From: Haladaptatus cibarius D43 | Lineage (GTDB): Archaea > Halobacteriota > Halobacteria > Halobacteriales > Haladaptataceae | Direction of reading: 5' to 3' | Assembly (NCBI RefSeq): GCF_000710615.1 | Contig: NZ_JDTH01000002.1 | Span: forward strand, 922,082-986,081 | DNA length: 64,000 bases | In this document: positions 8,161-17,127 of the stretch, in pieces | Layout of the letters: the number at the start of each line of letters is the position of its first letter | Position numbering within the stretch: the first letter of the stretch is position 1 | The notes under the pieces: model-generated | Told to the model about the DNA's origin: nothing | Seen by the model: only the letters and a program-made list of their open reading frames with translations | Database searches by the model: none | Program-made: the position numbers and the translations under genes

Positions 8161-11100
8161 ATGACTCAATCATCGCCGATTCTCGACGCACTCCACGGAA
8201 TCGCTTCTCGCATTGACGATGATATGAGCGAGAAGGATGTGGAGAACGCATTTCTGAACGAGAATTTCTATACGCTTCTCGGCTATTCCGGTGCAGGACA
8301 CGACCTGCGAAGTGAATGGACACTTCCAGATAACAAACGACCCGACTACGTGACGCTGGATGAGAATGAATCCGTTACCGCTGTTTACGAGTTCAAAAGC
8401 TCCGGACGTGACCTCGGGGCGCACACCGACCAGTTGTTTCACTATGTAGACGAACTGAAAGCAGACTACGGGGTGTTGACGAACGGCGAAGAACTCCGAC
8501 TGTTCGACCGCGATGGACAGAGGCAAATGCCACCCATCGCGCTCGGGGAAGCGACCGAAAGCCACGCCGCAAACCTCGTCGCCGCCCTCGAAAAACCGGA
8601 GTGGGACATCACGAACCCAGAGAGCGTCAACGACTATCTCGACAGTCTCGATGCAGTGGAACTTGACGGCGAACTCGGGCGCGAACACTTTTTTGACACG
8701 TTCCGGTTGGAAGAGGACAGTCCGTTTGCCGACCTCGTAACCGCGATGGTTGACCTACTTCGTGAACTTCGAGACGAAGAAGAAGCGAAGTTCGTGAAAG
8801 GTGCCTACGACTTCTGGGAAGCCAGCTATGCTAGCGAACCGGACGACGTTCCGAAGTCATGGGAGAACTTCATCGATGGCAAGCAGTCGCTTCGGGATTT
8901 CATGTTCTGTCTGGAAAGCGGCCACGCACTCCTTGCTCGACTCCTTCTGTCAAAAGCGACTGTAGACCATGAGTTCTTCCCGTCAGACAAGGGACTCCGG
9001 CGGTACTTTGACGCGCTCGGTGGATTCGATGGGGAAATCAGTCTTGATGCGTACCCGGTCGCGGCGAACGGGATGATTGAGGATATGCGGAATCAACTCG
9101 TCGAAAGCCTGTTCGAGGACGACATTTTCATCTGGTGGACTGACGGGTACAGCGAAGAAACGGCCAGTCAGCACGCGAATCCCTATAATCGATTTCGTGA
9201 CGTGGCGAAGGACGGGAGCGAAGTCTCTCGCGTGAGTCAGGCAACACGGGAACGATTCAGTCGCGCAGTGGCGCACATCGTCTTCTCGGTGCTGAAATTC
9301 GACTTCTCTCGCATCGAAGGCGACCCGCTCGGAAACCTCTATCAGCGATACTTCGACCCGGAAACTCGCAAAGCTCTCGGCGAGTTCTACACGCCACAGC
9401 CAGTCATCGACTACATCATGGACGGCGTTGGCTACGATGTAGGTGTTTCAAGCGAGCGAATCATCGACCCGTCCTGTGGGTCTGGGACGTTCCTCGTGGA
9501 GGCTATAGAGCGGTACATCGAGGACGTAGAACGCTATCACGACGACCCGGATTGGGCGAAACACCTCACCGAACTTTGCACTCGTCCGCACATCGTCGGA
9601 CTCGACATTCACCCGTTCGCGGTGCTGATGGCCCAGATTCGGTTCATGGTCACGATTCTGCCGAAGTATCGAGAGGCAAAGCGAAGCAATGCGGAGTTCA
9701 CGATTCGACGCCTGCCCATCTTCCGAACCGATACCCTTCGGAACGAGCGTGAGTTGACGGGCATCGACATCGGAGACGATAACACGACTCAGATGACGTT
9801 CGATGCAATGACCGAGGACAATCAGGACGTGCTGATTCCCGTTCCCCTCCCGGTCGAAGTTGACGAGGACGAGGTGGACGAATCGGAGCGCGATGGCGAG
9901 TTCCTCGTTCAGCGCGTTCGGATGCCCAAGCACCAGACCGCCAAGATGAACGCCGAGATTCGGAACTTCGGCGAATACTACGCCGCGTTACAGGGCGTCC
10001 TCGACGTGGTGAAATACCATATGCACGAAGGGATGTGGGAGTACCATGGCGGTCTGGAACGAGGAATTCACCGTTACACGACCCGGGAGTACGAGGGATT
10101 GGAGGCGTTCTTCGAAGAGTACGTGAACGACATTCTCGACACTGTCCGATACCTTCGCGTCGAACACGGTGACGGACGCCTGTTCAAGATGTTCGAGGAC
10201 ACGGTTCTGTCGCTCGTCGTCAAGAATTACATGGAGTACGATTACGTGGTCGGAAATCCGCCATACGTCCGTATCCAGAATCTCCCTGACGAACAAAAGG
10301 CGATGCTGGACGAACTGTACGAGGAGTCCACGACCGGAAACTACGACATCTTCTGCCCGTTCTATCAGCGGGGGCTGGAGTGGCTCACCGAAGGCTCCGG
10401 TCGGCTCGGCTTCATAACCCCTAACCAGTTCATGGTCACGGACTACGGCGAGGGGATTCGGAACGTGATGCGGAACGAGGCCAACATCGAGGAGGTCTAC
10501 GACTTCCGCGACTCCGGTGTCTTCGAGGACGCGACGAACTACCCTGCCATCGTTATTCTGGAAGACGAGGAGGACGAGGACGCCCGGAATGAGAACGAAA
10601 TTCGTTGCGTCCGAGTGAAAGCGAACGTAGACGACGACAGTGGCCGGGAGTTAGACGAGCAAATTATCACCGCCGTTCGTGACCATCGTGGTGAACCGGG
10701 CTACAGCGACGAGTTCATCGACGTGTTTGACTTCCCGCAGGGAGAGTTGGACGACGGGTACTGGTCGCTGATGCCGCCAGAAGAGTTGGGAGTGTTCCGC
10801 AAATTAGAACAGGAAAGCAACGAGCGACTTGATGGAATTACGGATTCAGTATTTGCAGGAACTCAAACAAGCGCAAATAAGGTCTATGTTGTTACTCCCC
10901 TAAACGCGAATAGAATCGAACCGAATGAAGGTGGTGATACTGTTCGTATCGTTCCTTCGGGAGAAGAGAAAGAGTACGAGATTGAAACAGACCTGCTCCG
11001 ACCGTGGCTTGATGGAAAAGACATTCGGCGTTGGCAGGCAGATTGGTCTGGACAACACGTTATCCTCCCATATGATATCACGAAAAACGAAGACGGAGAG

Positions 11101-12045
11101 TTGGAGTCGGAACTGTACGCGGAAGATTATCTACGGGAGAATTTACCGCTCACTTGGGAGTATTTCGAACAACATCGGGAAAAGCTTGAAAGTCGAGAAA
11201 GTAGCAAAATGGAAGGCCGGGACGACTGGTACGGATTCATCTATCCAAAGAGCCATGACCGATTCGAACGGCCAAAAGCAATCGGGGCGCACATCTCGGA
11301 AAACGCTCGGTTCATGGTCGATGACACTGGTGTCTGGTACTTCAAAACAGCCTATGGTATTCAACTTCTTCCAGAAATTGATGAACTCACTGAGGTCATA
11401 GCCGCCCAAATGAACTCAAAAGCCCTTGATTTCTACTTCAAACATATTACTACTGTCAAAGCTGGTGGTTTCTACGAGTACCGCGCACAGTATCTTGAAC
11501 AACTTCCTTGCATCACTGACAGTACGAAGGAACCGTTCGATTCGATTCGACCAAAAGCAGATGAAATTGTCGCTTCTCTCAACTTAGAGAACAAGACTGA
11601 GCGCTTCCCAGAAGCCTACCTCGGTGACTTCGATGGCAATCTCGAATACATAGACTACGAGTGGCAGACTCGCCGGTATCCAGTCAACGCCGACGTTCAG
11701 GAACTCACCGATGGTCGGTTCGCGGTCACGGCGGGTCGCTCCGACGAGATTACCGCACCCCAGATGGACACTGGTGACAGAGAAGAGCGCAAACTCAAAG
11801 CGAGATACGTCCACGCCGCCGTCGATGGTCGGAAGATGAAGAAGGGAGAGGAACAGGCGATTCCGATTCCAGAAACGACCGAGGGTGTTCAAGAACTGCT
11901 GGAAGCACTGAAGCAGGACAGAACGACAATCGAGGAAACGAGCATCGAGGAACTGGAAGCCGAAATAGACGAGGCTGTGTACGACCTCTTCGACCTCACC
12001 GAGGACGAGCGCGAAGTCATCGAGGAGTACTTGGAAGTCTTCTGA
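8161..12045 (+). CDS. Type IIG-like restriction-modification protein (nuclease + N6-adenine methylase + specificity domain)
   Basis: A 1294-residue single-chain R-M protein. The N-terminal region carries a PD-(D/E)xK-like motif (D62, then E77-F-K79 in VYEFKSSG). The methylase core has FYTPQPVIDYIMD, motif I DPSCGSGTFLVEA (D436) and motif IV NPPYVRIQNLP (N699). Next comes a TaqI/Eco57I-like specificity region around residues 880-1130, and a charged C-terminal tail. It probably modifies adenine and cuts unmodified foreign DNA. The ATG at 8161 is preferred over 8137, and a TTTTTAAT box lies about 30 nt before it. No separate R, M or S genes accompany it. It sits beside tRNA-Thr. Codons in the specificity part are more A/T-rich than in the rest. 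Confidence 0.9.
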   Translation: MTQSSPILDALHGIASRIDDDMSEKDVENAFLNENFYTLLGYSGAGHDLRSEWTLPDNKRPDYVTLDENESVTAVYEFKSSGRDLGAHTDQLFHYVDELKADYGVLTNGEELRLFDRDGQRQMPPIALGEATESHAANLVAALEKPEWDITNPESVNDYLDSLDAVELDGELGREHFFDTFRLEEDSPFADLVTAMVDLLRELRDEEEAKFVKGAYDFWEASYASEPDDVPKSWENFIDGKQSLRDFMFCLESGHALLARLLLSKATVDHEFFPSDKGLRRYFDALGGFDGEISLDAYPVAANGMIEDMRNQLVESLFEDDIFIWWTDGYSEETASQHANPYNRFRDVAKDGSEVSRVSQATRERFSRAVAHIVFSVLKFDFSRIEGDPLGNLYQRYFDPETRKALGEFYTPQPVIDYIMDGVGYDVGVSSERIIDPSCGSGTFLVEAIERYIEDVERYHDDPDWAKHLTELCTRPHIVGLDIHPFAVLMAQIRFMVTILPKYREAKRSNAEFTIRRLPIFRTDTLRNERELTGIDIGDDNTTQMTFDAMTEDNQDVLIPVPLPVEVDEDEVDESERDGEFLVQRVRMPKHQTAKMNAEIRNFGEYYAALQGVLDVVKYHMHEGMWEYHGGLERGIHRYTTREYEGLEAFFEEYVNDILDTVRYLRVEHGDGRLFKMFEDTVLSLVVKNYMEYDYVVGNPPYVRIQNLPDEQKAMLDELYEESTTGNYDIFCPFYQRGLEWLTEGSGRLGFITPNQFMVTDYGEGIRNVMRNEANIEEVYDFRDSGVFEDATNYPAIVILEDEEDEDARNENEIRCVRVKANVDDDSGRELDEQIITAVRDHRGEPGYSDEFIDVFDFPQGELDDGYWSLMPPEELGVFRKLEQESNERLDGITDSVFAGTQTSANKVYVVTPLNANRIEPNEGGDTVRIVPSGEEKEYEIETDLLRPWLDGKDIRRWQADWSGQHVILPYDITKNEDGELESELYAEDYLRENLPLTWEYFEQHREKLESRESSKMEGRDDWYGFIYPKSHDRFERPKAIGAHISENARFMVDDTGVWYFKTAYGIQLLPEIDELTEVIAAQMNSKALDFYFKHITTVKAGGFYEYRAQYLEQLPCITDSTKEPFDSIRPKADEIVASLNLENKTERFPEAYLGDFDGNLEYIDYEWQTRRYPVNADVQELTDGRFAVTAGRSDEITAPQMDTGDREERKLKARYVHAAVDGRKMKKGEEQAIPIPETTEGVQELLEALKQDRTTIEETSIEELEAEIDEAVYDLFDLTEDEREVIEEYLEVF

Positions 12046-12138
12046 ATTTGCCACCTGTTTCCAACACCGAAAGACCGTCAACGATTATTACTGTGAAGTA
12101 ATGAACTGCTACGACCAGTCTAAATACTCGCACACCCT

Positions 12139-12153
12139 ACCTACACTGTAGGT
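12139..12153 (+). promoter_or_regulatory. 15-bp palindrome overlapping a probable transcription start
   Basis: The sequence acctaca-c-tgtaggt is a perfect 7-bp inverted repeat around one base. It lies about 20 nt after a TATA-like taaata (12121-12126) and 8 nt before the ATG at 12161, so it would cover the transcription start of the small zinc-finger gene. That position suits an operator site. The regulator is unknown. Confidence 0.45.
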
Positions 12154-12160
12154 GATTTCG

Positions 12161-12406
12161 ATGGAAGGGCCACTGATGGGGAAGCGACGCAGTCGGTTAG
12201 TCGAGGAGATAGAAACCCTGCGACAGGAAGTCGAACGACATCAAGAGGAACTCACGACGCTCGAACAACTGCGCCGAGAGTCCAGAACGAGAAAAGTCGA
12301 TTTCGATGGGTTCGAAGGAGTCTGCGTGAGCTGCGGCCATGGCGTAATCCTCCGGACTGAAGACCGACTCCACTGCACCGGTTGTGAGTATCAGCGATAC
12401 CTCTAA
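12161..12406 (+). CDS. Small coiled-coil zinc-finger protein
   Basis: An 81-residue protein with an N-terminal charged helix (about residues 8-40, heptad-like EEIETLRQEVERHQEELTTL) and a C-terminal zinc ribbon with two CxxC pairs, CVSCGHG and CTGCEYQ. The architecture suggests a dimeric DNA- or protein-binding regulator. A GTG three codons upstream and an ATG five codons downstream are alternative starts. The ATG at 12161 is chosen for its spacing from the TATA-like box. It follows the R-M gene after 115 nt and may belong to the same acquired segment. Confidence 0.72.
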   Translation: MEGPLMGKRRSRLVEEIETLRQEVERHQEELTTLEQLRRESRTRKVDFDGFEGVCVSCGHGVILRTEDRLHCTGCEYQRYL

Positions 12407-12570
12407 CTACGCCACACTGATACGAACCCTGCCGCGGCTCCACCGAGACGAACACGGCCGTGATTGTTCGCCGACATCCCCTGCAACTACACAGCCCGTA
12501 GTTTGCTCCGCTTCCTTCCCTCCTGTATCCGAAACGCACTGTTAACCACGCTGAGCGGCTATTTTGACCG

Positions 12571-13293
12571 ATGGCCAACGAGGGTGAGGACGGGTTCGAC
12601 CCGACGAAACAGGATGCACGGGAGGTTGCCGGGGACGCGGCGGAAAACCGCGAGGAGTTTCTGACCCTGATGCCGCATTTCTACCGCGGCGCGCTGTCGC
12701 AGTCGGGGCGGTACTTAGACCGACTCGACCTGACCGTCGATTGGGCGATTGCGGTCGTCACCGCCGTACTGGCGCTGGGATTCCAAAGTAGCGACGTGCC
12801 GCCGTATCTCATTCCCATCGGGATGGTCGCCCTCTCGATGTTTCTGCTGTTCGACGTGCGCCGCTATCGGTCATACGACGCGATTCGGGCGCGCGTCCGT
12901 CTGGTCGAGGAAAACGTCTACGCGAACGCGCTGAATCCGGTCGGCGCGACGCTCGGTGAGTGGCGCGAAGAGTTGAGCGACGACCTCCGAAAACCGATGC
13001 TCAAGGTTTCGTACCGGGAGGCGCTTTCGCGCCGCCTCAAGCGGGTGTACCTCCCGCTTTACGTGCTGTTGGGCGTTGCGTGGCTGTTCCGGATAACCCT
13101 CTTCGTGCCGGACGAACCGTGGCGCGAAACTGCGGCGGTTCCGGGTGTTTCGGGCGAAACCGCGATCGGAATCGTGGGTGTGTTTTATCTCGTGCTGATA
13201 CTCATCACGTTTTGGCCACAAAAGCGGGAAGCCAAAGGGGAGTTTCACGGCGAAGAAGCGGGAGACTGGAAAGAAAGGGAAGAAACAGAATGA
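12571..13293 (+). CDS. DUF2270-like integral membrane protein
   Basis: A 240-residue protein. A soluble acidic N-terminus contains REEFLTLMPHFYRGALSQSG, followed by two close helices (VDWAIAVVTAVLALGF and IPIGMVALSMFLLFDV), a cytoplasmic middle part with VRLVEENVYANAL and WREELSDDLRKP, and two more helices near residues 150-170 and 190-210. The order and the YRG...RYRSYDAIRARVRL signature fit the DUF2270 family. Its function is unknown. It is transcribed alone. The C-terminus is highly charged (EAGDWKEREETE). Confidence 0.82.
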   Translation: MANEGEDGFDPTKQDAREVAGDAAENREEFLTLMPHFYRGALSQSGRYLDRLDLTVDWAIAVVTAVLALGFQSSDVPPYLIPIGMVALSMFLLFDVRRYRSYDAIRARVRLVEENVYANALNPVGATLGEWREELSDDLRKPMLKVSYREALSRRLKRVYLPLYVLLGVAWLFRITLFVPDEPWRETAAVPGVSGETAIGIVGVFYLVLILITFWPQKREAKGEFHGEEAGDWKEREETE

Positions 13294-13542
13294 GTGTAGG
13301 CGGTGCCTACCATTCGTCTGGCTTGCCCTACGACGAAGGGAAACAGTTCGACAACTAACGCAACCGGCCATCTATTTTTACGAAAATTGAAACCGCATCA
13401 GAGCGTAGAAGAACAATTCTAACGAGGTTTATGAATTTCTATATCGATTTTGTGTACGGAACGAACTTCGTTCAACCGAGCCGAACCACCGTCAACGATC
13501 TCCGCTGTTTTTCCCCGTTCCAGCGAATAAGAGAGATGCAAA

Positions 13543-13905
13543 ATGCGACTCACACCCCGACAACTCACTGCAAGCATACTGATTGGCGTCCTCCTCCTCG
13601 CTGGCGGGACGAGCGTGGCACTCGCGGGCGGACAGGCCGCGAGCGATGAAATCCACGAAATCGGCAGTCAGGAGATAACCATTCAAGACGCGACGATAAC
13701 CGTCTCGGACACCTCCCTCTCCGGGCCGGGGCTGCCTGACACGACCATCGAAGACCGGAGTTACACCGTGGCGGAGTCCACGACGACTATCGAGGGACTG
13801 ACGCTGTCGGTAAACGGAGAAACGTACGAAATCTGCCGAATCGAGATTACTATCGAAGAAGTCGGACTCACGCTGGAGAACGTCGAACTCTCGAACGGCA
13901 ACTAA
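13543..13905 (+). CDS. Small secreted or membrane-anchored protein of unknown function
   Basis: A 120-residue protein. The N-terminal hydrophobic segment (ASILIGVLLLAGGTSVALAGG, residues 10-30) looks like a signal peptide or anchor. The rest is a repetitive beta-strand pattern rich in I/T/E: EITIQDATITVS, TTIEDRSYTV, STTTIEGLTLSV, RIEITIEEVGLTL. No family is recognised. The repeated TI(x)(D/E) strands resemble a small beta-sandwich or beta-helix. It is convergent with coxB, with 6 nt between the stop codons. The 248 nt before it hold no gene. Confidence 0.7.
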   Translation: MRLTPRQLTASILIGVLLLAGGTSVALAGGQAASDEIHEIGSQEITIQDATITVSDTSLSGPGLPDTTIEDRSYTVAESTTTIEGLTLSVNGETYEICRIEITIEEVGLTLENVELSNGN

Positions 13906-13911
13906 CCAAAT

Positions 13912-14655
13912 TTACTTTTCAGCGGTTGCGTTTCCTTGAAGCCATTGGCGATACTCGTCCTGTGGCAGTACCCTAACAGTGGTTCTCATTCGCGCGTGGC
14001 CCGCGCCACAGAATTCGGTGCAGTAGCCGCGATACGTTCCGGGTTCGTAGACGCGGGTGTGAACGACCGCTGTTCGACTGGGAAACACGTCCTGTTTGAC
14101 GCCGAGTTCGGGCACGAACAGCGAGTGGATGACATCCGCGGATGTCATCCGAACGTACACTTCGCTGTTCGCCGGAATCACGAGCTCGTCTTGCGTGGTT
14201 CGGTTCGAATTTTGATACTCGAACTGCCACCCCCACTGATAGGCGAGTCCCTCCACCATCACCGCGTCCGACGCGGACGAATTGTTCGTCCCATTTGCGG
14301 CCATCTGGTTCACTTGGTCGCCGGGTTGATTCGGCGTGATGTACGGACTGGTGAGCACCGTGTACGCCGCAAAACCGACGAACAGAAGGATGATGGCGGT
14401 CGCAATAGTCCACGTGATTTCCAGGGCCGGATCTTCGGCGGTCGGAAGTGGGTCGTCGTTGTTTCGGAATCGAACGACTGCGTAGATGAGGATGATTTCG
14501 ACGAACAGAGTCAACGGGAGCGCCACGTAGATGAGCTGGAAGTTCAACTGGTCGATGAGCCGTTTGTTGACGGACTGGGCCGCCGCTGGTTCGATGGCGG
14601 CGATTACAAGCACACAGAGAAGACAGGCGACCATCCCCCCGCGACGAAGTCGCAT
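13912..14655 (-). CDS. coxB: Cytochrome c oxidase subunit II
   Basis: A 247-residue protein with a signal-like segment (MVACLLCVLVIAAIEPAAAQ), two transmembrane hairpin helices (about residues 40-62 and 80-103) and an outward CuA cupredoxin domain. The CuA ligands are visible: the histidine in VIHSLFVPELG and the cluster YCTEFCGAGHARM (C-x3-C-x3-H-x2-M). YQWGWQFEY is the aromatic electron-entry region. It accepts electrons from a small blue-copper or cytochrome donor and passes them to subunit I. It is divergent from coxA, and a TATA-like aactatatcc lies about 25-30 nt upstream, fitting a leaderless start. Confidence 0.95.
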   Translation of the reverse strand: MRLRRGGMVACLLCVLVIAAIEPAAAQSVNKRLIDQLNFQLIYVALPLTLFVEIILIYAVVRFRNNDDPLPTAEDPALEITWTIATAIILLFVGFAAYTVLTSPYITPNQPGDQVNQMAANGTNNSSASDAVMVEGLAYQWGWQFEYQNSNRTTQDELVIPANSEVYVRMTSADVIHSLFVPELGVKQDVFPSRTAVVHTRVYEPGTYRGYCTEFCGAGHARMRTTVRVLPQDEYRQWLQGNATAEK

Positions 14656-14811
14656 TGTACCGGAGTCAACTGACGGCCGGATATAGTTTATCGCACGCTG
14701 GATTACGTGTCAGTCTGTATATATTCAGTTCGGCCTGCGGCTTTATCGTGTTGGCTCCCGACGCGAGTATGTACGCATGTACGAGGGGTGGGGGAAAATG
14801 GGGAGCGAAGC
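14656..14811. promoter_or_regulatory. Divergent promoter region between coxB and coxA
   Basis: This 156-nt spacer separates divergent oxidase genes. A leftward TATA-like box (aactatatcc, about 14680-14690) serves coxB and a rightward one (gtatatatt, 14717-14725) serves coxA. The rightward box would start transcription near 14750, leaving a leader of about 60 nt before the GTG at 14812. The two sides may be co-regulated. Confidence 0.5.
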
Positions 14812-17127
14812 GTGCCGGACGCATCGACGGAGGACGCTATCGGCAACAGGGGGATACCAACCGTGAACCGAGCAGTGGTCGAACTGACCATCCTCGGGTC
14901 GATACTCTGTGCCTGCTGGTTCGTCTTCTGGCTCTCGAAAAAACGGGCCACGAAACCGGACGGCGGCTATCGGTCGCGGCGCGAGTTCGACGTGGATTTG
15001 GAAACGCTCAAACGAACCGTCGTCCACTGGACGACAACGACGAACCACCGGGAAATCGGGATACTGTACATCCTGTTCGGAACCTTCGCGGCACTGTGGG
15101 GCGGGACGGACGCGATGATGATGCGAACCGAACTGCTCACCCCGAACGCGGACATCTGGTCTACGGAAACCTACAACGCGCTCTTTACGGCTCACGGCAT
15201 CACGATGCTGTTTTTCTTCGTGACCCCGGTATTCTTCGGCATTGCGAATTACTTCGTTCCGCTTCTCATCGACGCCGACGACATGGCGTTTCCCCGCCTC
15301 AACGCCATTGGATTTTGGCTTCTCCCGCCCTCCCTCTTTCTCGCTCGCGGGGGACTTCCCGCGCAGGTCGTCGGGCAGTTTCTCAACCTCTTCAACATCC
15401 ACGGCGACCTCTTTCAGTTCTTCTGGACGCTTCGAGAACCCGAACTCGGCTGGACGCTCTACACTCCGCTTTCGATACAGTCACCGAATCCGCAGGTGAA
15501 CTTCCTCATCCTCGGTCTGCATCTTTCCGGCATCGCAACAACCCTCGGGGCAATCAACTTCATCGTCACCATCGCCTACGAACGCGGCAAAAACGTCGGG
15601 TGGGAAAACTTGGACATCTTCGTCTGGAACATCCTCACGACGAGCGGCCTCATTCTGTTCGCGTTTCCGCTGCTCGGGAGTGCACTCATCATGCTCCTGC
15701 TCGACCGGAATTTCGGGACGACGTTCTTTATCTCGGAGGGTGGCGACCCGATACTCTGGCAACATCTGTTCTGGTTTTTCGGCCATCCCGAGGTGTACAT
15801 CATCTTCCTCCCTGCGGCGGGACTGATGAGCTTCATCCTGCCGAAATTCGCGGGGAGAAAGCTGTTTGGCTTCACCTTCGTCGTCTATTCGACGCTCGCC
15901 ATCGGCATCCTCTCGTTCGGCGTCTGGGCCCATCACATGTTTACCACCGGAATCGACCCGCGAATCCGCGCGAGTTTTATGGCGGTTTCCATCGCCATCG
16001 CGGTGCCGAGTGCCATCAAAGTGTTCAACTGGATAACGACGATTTGGTCGGGCAACGTCAGATTGACCGCCCCGATGGTGCTCTGTATCAGCAGTATCGG
16101 AACCTTCGTCGTCGGTGGGGTGACGGGAATCTTCCTCGCGACGATTCCCGTGGACATCCTCTACCACGGCACCTACTACGTCGTCGGGCATTTCCACTTC
16201 ATCGTCATGGGAATCATCCCGTTCATGATGATTGCGGCGAGCTACTACTGGTATCCAATTTTGACCGGACGGCTGTACGACCGCCAACTCGCACTGTTTC
16301 AGTCCATCCTGCTGGTGTTCGGCTCCGTGCTGACCTTCGGAGCACTGATTCTTATGGGGTTGTTGACCCTACCGCGCCGTCTCGCGTTCTACCCCCCCGA
16401 GTTCGCCTCGTTCCAGCGAATCGCGACGGTCGGCGCGTTTCTCATCGGCCTGAGCGTGCTGTTGTGGCTCTACAACATGCTCTGGTCGTTTTGGAGCGGA
16501 ACGCCGGTACAGACCGCCGACGTGTGGGGATTGAAGCGAACACAGCAGTTCACCCGCGAGTGGCAGTGGTTCGAGCGGCGGTTGGAGGAGAAGTACGGCA
16601 TCGAACCCACGGAACCCGAAACGACGCGCCCGTCCTCAACTACCGTTCCGGGTGAAGGAAGTCCGACGGTTCTCCGCACCGTCGAACCGCTGTTGAGCAC
16701 GATTCCGCGCGTTGCTCTCGCGGCCGGAACCGGCGGATTGGTCGGAACGACCCTCATGTCCGGCGTGCTGTTCACGGCGACGATTCTGGGCGTGTTCGAC
16801 CTCGGGTCGTTTTCCGAACTCGCGGAACTCGTCGGCATGCAGGGTGTCGCCGTCGGGTATCTCCTCTTTCTCGCGGGGGGAATGACGACGTGGGCGCTCC
16901 TGTTCGCCGTCTTCGCCGAATATCTGCCGGGACGGCCGCGAATCATCACCGGACTGGCCTACGCGACCATCATCTCGGTTGGGTTCGCACTCGCGTTCTA
17001 CACGGGACAGACGGACTTGCAGCTGCTCGCCTACGTCGTGTTCGTCCTCATCGCCCACTGGTTCTACGGGTTCGGGTTGGCAGTCACGTTCGAATACCTC
17101 ATCTCGCGCTGGCAGGTCAAAGGATGA
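14812..17127 (+). CDS. coxA: Cytochrome c oxidase subunit I with C-terminal four-helix extension
   Basis: A 771-residue heme-copper oxidase subunit I. Visible ligands are the heme histidine in LFTAHGITMLFFF, the CuB histidine and tyrosine in FGHPEVYIIFLP, the CuB pair WAHHMFTTG, and GHFHFIVMG for the two heme irons. The canonical domain ends near residue 570. It is followed by an acidic linker and about 150 residues with four more helices (from PRVALAAGTGGLVGTTL), resembling the haloarchaeal DUF6789 family fused in frame. The start is uncertain between GTG 14812 and GTG 14863. It is the proton-pumping core of the terminal oxidase. Its stop overlaps the next gene by 4 nt. Confidence 0.93.
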   Translation: MPDASTEDAIGNRGIPTVNRAVVELTILGSILCACWFVFWLSKKRATKPDGGYRSRREFDVDLETLKRTVVHWTTTTNHREIGILYILFGTFAALWGGTDAMMMRTELLTPNADIWSTETYNALFTAHGITMLFFFVTPVFFGIANYFVPLLIDADDMAFPRLNAIGFWLLPPSLFLARGGLPAQVVGQFLNLFNIHGDLFQFFWTLREPELGWTLYTPLSIQSPNPQVNFLILGLHLSGIATTLGAINFIVTIAYERGKNVGWENLDIFVWNILTTSGLILFAFPLLGSALIMLLLDRNFGTTFFISEGGDPILWQHLFWFFGHPEVYIIFLPAAGLMSFILPKFAGRKLFGFTFVVYSTLAIGILSFGVWAHHMFTTGIDPRIRASFMAVSIAIAVPSAIKVFNWITTIWSGNVRLTAPMVLCISSIGTFVVGGVTGIFLATIPVDILYHGTYYVVGHFHFIVMGIIPFMMIAASYYWYPILTGRLYDRQLALFQSILLVFGSVLTFGALILMGLLTLPRRLAFYPPEFASFQRIATVGAFLIGLSVLLWLYNMLWSFWSGTPVQTADVWGLKRTQQFTREWQWFERRLEEKYGIEPTEPETTRPSSTTVPGEGSPTVLRTVEPLLSTIPRVALAAGTGGLVGTTLMSGVLFTATILGVFDLGSFSELAELVGMQGVAVGYLLFLAGGMTTWALLFAVFAEYLPGRPRIITGLAYATIISVGFALAFYTGQTDLQLLAYVVFVLIAHWFYGFGLAVTFEYLISRWQVKG

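Noticed and set aside
12800-12960. Possible second R-M component after the type IIG gene
   Set aside because: The gene there is a DUF2270-like membrane protein with clear helices and no nuclease or methylase motif.
14655-16655. 666-codon frame overlapping coxA
   Set aside because: It is an arginine/histidine/proline-rich shadow of the subunit I gene, which carries all heme and copper ligands in its own frame.
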